64,000 nucleotides of DNA. It comes from Calidifontibacter indicus (GTDB lineage Bacteria > Actinomycetota > Actinomycetes > Actinomycetales > Dermatophilaceae). The position numbers and the translations under genes are program-made. The notes under the pieces are model-generated. The model saw only the letters and a program-made list of their open reading frames with translations. It was not told the origin of the DNA and did no database searches. The stretch's first letter is position 1. Every line of letters begins with the position of its first letter. This document shows positions 61,924 through 64,000 of this stretch, in pieces. The DNA lies in assembly GCF_003386865.1 (NCBI RefSeq), contig NZ_QTUA01000001.1, positions 1,054,001-1,118,000 of the forward strand, in the 5' to 3' direction.

Positions 61924-62667
61924 ATGACGCAGCGACGAATCGCAGTGGTGACCGGTGCGAGCAGCGGGATCGGGCGGGCGACCGCGCGCCGGCTGGCCGC
62001 CGACGGGTTCGAGGTGATCTGTGCGGCCCGCCGCACCGACCGCATCGAGGCCCTCGCGCAGGAGATCGGCGGCCGCGCCCTCACCTGCGACGTGACCAAG
62101 GCCGACGACATCGCAGCGCTCGCCGCGGCGGTCGGCGACCGGCTCGACGTCCTCGTCGCGAACGCCGGCGGAGCCATCGGCACCGAAACGGTCGCCACCG
62201 CCAAGCTCGAGGAATGGCGCACGATGTACGACACCAACGTCATCGGTGTGGCCGCCTCGATCCAAACGCTGCTTCCCGCGCTCACGAAGGCACACGGCGT
62301 GATCATCACCATCGGTTCGGTAGCCGGCATGGTGGCGTACGAGGGTGGCGCCGGGTACTGCGGCGTGAAGGCCGCCGTGCACTCGCTGATGATGTCGCTG
62401 CGCCTCGAACTGTTCGACCAGCCGGTGCGGGTCTGCGAGATCGACCCGGGCATGGTCGCCTCCGACGAGTTCTCGCTGGTGCGTTTCCACGGCGACGAGC
62501 AGAAGGCCGCCGCGGTCTACGCGGGCGTCGAGGCTCCGCTGACCCAGGAGGACATCGCCGAGACCGTCGCGTTCGTCGCCGCCCAGCCCGAGCACGTCAA
62601 CATCGACCAGCTCGTGGTGCGGCCCCGTGCCCAGGCCGCCGCGCACAAGGTGCACCGTACGAGCTGA
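61924..62667 (+). CDS. Short-chain dehydrogenase/reductase
   Basis: A 247-residue classical SDR: cofactor motif VVTGASSGIGRATARRLAAD, NAG motif VLVANAGG, Ser region IITIGSVAGMVAYEGG and catalytic YCGVK. The Arg/Arg pair after strand 2 (CAARRTDRIE) suggests NADP(H). Similar to the YdfG/serine dehydrogenase-like group, but the substrate is not known. ATG 61924 is the start. Confidence 0.92.
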   Translation: MTQRRIAVVTGASSGIGRATARRLAADGFEVICAARRTDRIEALAQEIGGRALTCDVTKADDIAALAAAVGDRLDVLVANAGGAIGTETVATAKLEEWRTMYDTNVIGVAASIQTLLPALTKAHGVIITIGSVAGMVAYEGGAGYCGVKAAVHSLMMSLRLELFDQPVRVCEIDPGMVASDEFSLVRFHGDEQKAAAVYAGVEAPLTQEDIAETVAFVAAQPEHVNIDQLVVRPRAQAAAHKVHRTS

Positions 62668-62685
62668 GGTACCCCGTGCGGCAAG

Positions 62686-63483
62686 ATGGACGGCGTGGAC
62701 AACGACCAGTTGCTGGCCCTGTTGCAGGAAGTCGCCGCCGAGATCGTGACGCCGCGGTTCAGATCCCTCGCCGCCCATGAGGTGATGGAGAAGAACCCGG
62801 GCGATCTGGTGACCGTTGCCGACCGCGAGTCGGAGCTCGCCATCGCCGCCCGGTTGCAGGACGCGTACCCCGACGCGCTGATCGTGGGGGAGGAGGCCGT
62901 CTCGGCCGACCCGTCGATCCTGCAGAAGACCGCGGACGCCGACCACTGGTTCACCGTCGACCCGATCGACGGCACGAAGAACTTCGTCAACGGCTCGCCC
63001 GACCATGCGCTGATGGTCGCCGAGATGCACGGCAGCCAGGTGGTGCGCGGCGTGATCTGGCAGCCGGAGTACAAGACCGCGTACGTCGCGGAACGGGGCG
63101 CCGGTGCGTTCCGCAACGGCGACCGGTTGCAGCCGATCGCCCGTGCGCAGGACAGCCTGTCGGGACACACCTCGCGGCGTTCGCTGCTGAACGAGCGCAT
63201 CGGTGACCTGCCGCCGCTGGCGTTGTCGTGGGTGTGTTGCGGAGTCGACTATCCGCACCTCGCGCTCGGCGATGCCGACTTCCTGCTGTACGGCGGGTCG
63301 ATGCCGTGGGATCACGCGCCGGGTTCGTTGCTGCTCACCGAGACCGGCGGTGTCGTCGGCTACGCGGACGGCTTCGACTACGACCCGACGTCGCTGCAGA
63401 CGCCGCTGCTGGCCGCGGGCGACGACGAGACCTTCGCGCGGGTGCGCCGGGCGCTCGCCGACGACTCGGCGTTCTCCGCCTGA
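62686..63483 (+). CDS. Inositol monophosphatase-family protein
   Basis: A 265-residue Mg-dependent phosphatase. Metal motifs: IVGEEAVSADPS, FTVDPIDGTKNFVNGSPD and PWDHAPGSLLLTETGG. In actinomycetes such proteins may act on inositol phosphate, histidinol phosphate or related compounds, and the subtype is not resolved here. ATG 62686 lies 18 bases after the SDR stop, so they may be co-transcribed. Confidence 0.92.
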   Translation: MDGVDNDQLLALLQEVAAEIVTPRFRSLAAHEVMEKNPGDLVTVADRESELAIAARLQDAYPDALIVGEEAVSADPSILQKTADADHWFTVDPIDGTKNFVNGSPDHALMVAEMHGSQVVRGVIWQPEYKTAYVAERGAGAFRNGDRLQPIARAQDSLSGHTSRRSLLNERIGDLPPLALSWVCCGVDYPHLALGDADFLLYGGSMPWDHAPGSLLLTETGGVVGYADGFDYDPTSLQTPLLAAGDDETFARVRRALADDSAFSA

Positions 63484-63496
63484 GTCGGTAGCCGCC

Positions 63497-64000
63497 TCAC
63501 AGGTAGGCCGAGGCGCGAGCCACCCGTTCGCGCCACCACGCCACCCGGTCGGCGGGAGCCGCCCAGCGTTCGAGCAACTCGGGTTCGGGCGACACCACGC
63601 CGGGATGCAGCACTCCGCCGTGCGGCACCACGGAGTTCGTCACCACGTCGCCGTCGAACAACTCGATCGTGCCGAGCCCGCAGGCGAACGGCAGTTGCGG
63701 CAGCGTCGCGGCGAACGCCACTCCGGCGGCCATGCCGACACTGGAATCGAGGGCCGACGACACCACGACCGGCAACCCGATCTGCTCGGCGATGCGCAGC
63801 GCGCCGCGCACCCCGCCGAGCGGAGCCACCTTCAGCACGGCGACGTCGGCGGCCCCGAGTTGCTTCACCCGCAGGGGGTCGTCGGCCTTGCGGATCGATT
63901 CGTCGGCGGCGATCAGCACGTCGATGCCGTTGCGGGCCAAGGCCATTCGCAGCTGCGCGAGTTCTTCGACGGTGGCGCAGGGTTGCTCGACGTACTCCAG
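63497..64000 (-). CDS. menC: o-Succinylbenzoate synthase, C-terminal part (cut by window edge)
   Basis: About 168 C-terminal residues of an enolase-superfamily enzyme. The last visible upstream part is LEYVEQPCATVEELAQLR, containing the second metal-ligand region (EQP); then IAADESIRKADD, the Lys region VAVLKVAPLGGVRGALRIA and VVVSSALDSSVGM. It makes OSB for MenE, which is encoded nearby on the same strand. The N-terminus lies outside the window. Confidence 0.92.
   Translation of the reverse strand: MEYVEQPCATVEELAQLRMALARNGIDVLIAADESIRKADDPLRVKQLGAADVAVLKVAPLGGVRGALRIAEQIGLPVVVSSALDSSVGMAAGVAFAATLPQLPFACGLGTIELFDGDVVTNSVVPHGGVLHPGVVSPEPELLERWAAPADRVAWWRERVARASAYL

Noticed and set aside
60796-63315. 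An 839-codon minus-strand frame through the PRC, SDR and phosphatase genes
   Set aside because: It spans three well-supported genes on the other strand and a terminator hairpin.

Overview
The window comes from a high-GC actinomycete (GTG starts are common, gene ends overlap as GTGA/ATGA, and the gene set is actinobacterial). The core gene order (BldC-like helix-turn-helix, bS22, epimerase, acyltransferase, glutaredoxin, rex-hemA-hemC-cobA/hemD-hemB, hemL, System II cytochrome c maturation, menA/menE/menC) fits Micrococcales, perhaps the Dermacoccaceae. That placement is inference from gene content only.

Left part, 1 to about 25.5 kb, is an accessory mosaic. It holds two near-identical IS3-family copies in the same orientation (1-723, cut by the window edge, and 6679-7895, internally rearranged), an IS481-family element (1345-2432, broken transposase), an IS21-family element (16385-19045) plus a lone IS21-type end (11858-11908), and an IS1380-family element (19997-21708). 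Between the first two IS families lies a core-like block: HIT hydrolase, msrB, a NarL-type two-component system with an unusual double-DHp kinase, and a membrane protein. After IS3 copy 2 come a truncated WYL regulator, a DHA2 drug exporter and a UvrA-like stub, RidA, and a second WYL regulator. Next is a mercury-resistance operon (merR divergent from merA-merB-merF-like-thioredoxin lipoprotein-CcdA-like). After the IS1380 element come a small-RNA-like locus, a two-gene unit of unknown function with a DUF3800-like member, and a serine resolvase next to two res-like arrays that enclose one small gene.

Right part, about 25.6-64 kb, is ordered chromosome. It contains radA; a K+ channel with its DUF6394 partner; a DUF222/HNH gene behind a LexA-like box; a methyltransferase; a cysteine-rich protein; Ppx; a TIM-barrel isomerase; the circularly permuted ATP-grasp/alpha-E/transglutaminase trio; proline dehydrogenase and proC; a GNAT; AcuC; and then a respiration block. 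In that block Rex, with its own operator, leads the haem genes hemA, hemC, cobA-hemD and hemB. hemL, a phosphatase, TlpA, CcdA, ResB and CcsB follow, and the menaquinone genes menA, menE and menC lie on the minus strand. Haem supply, cytochrome c assembly and quinone synthesis are thus clustered behind a redox-sensing repressor.

No tRNA, rRNA or CRISPR array was seen. The most unusual items are: the IS3 copy carrying a 40-base segment of the nearby exporter gene; the mer operon with a MerF-like importer and a thiol-relay pair; the paired res-like arrays; the DUF3800-like gene pair beside an apparent small RNA; the transglutaminase with Ser in place of its nucleophilic Cys; and the double-DHp sensor kinase.
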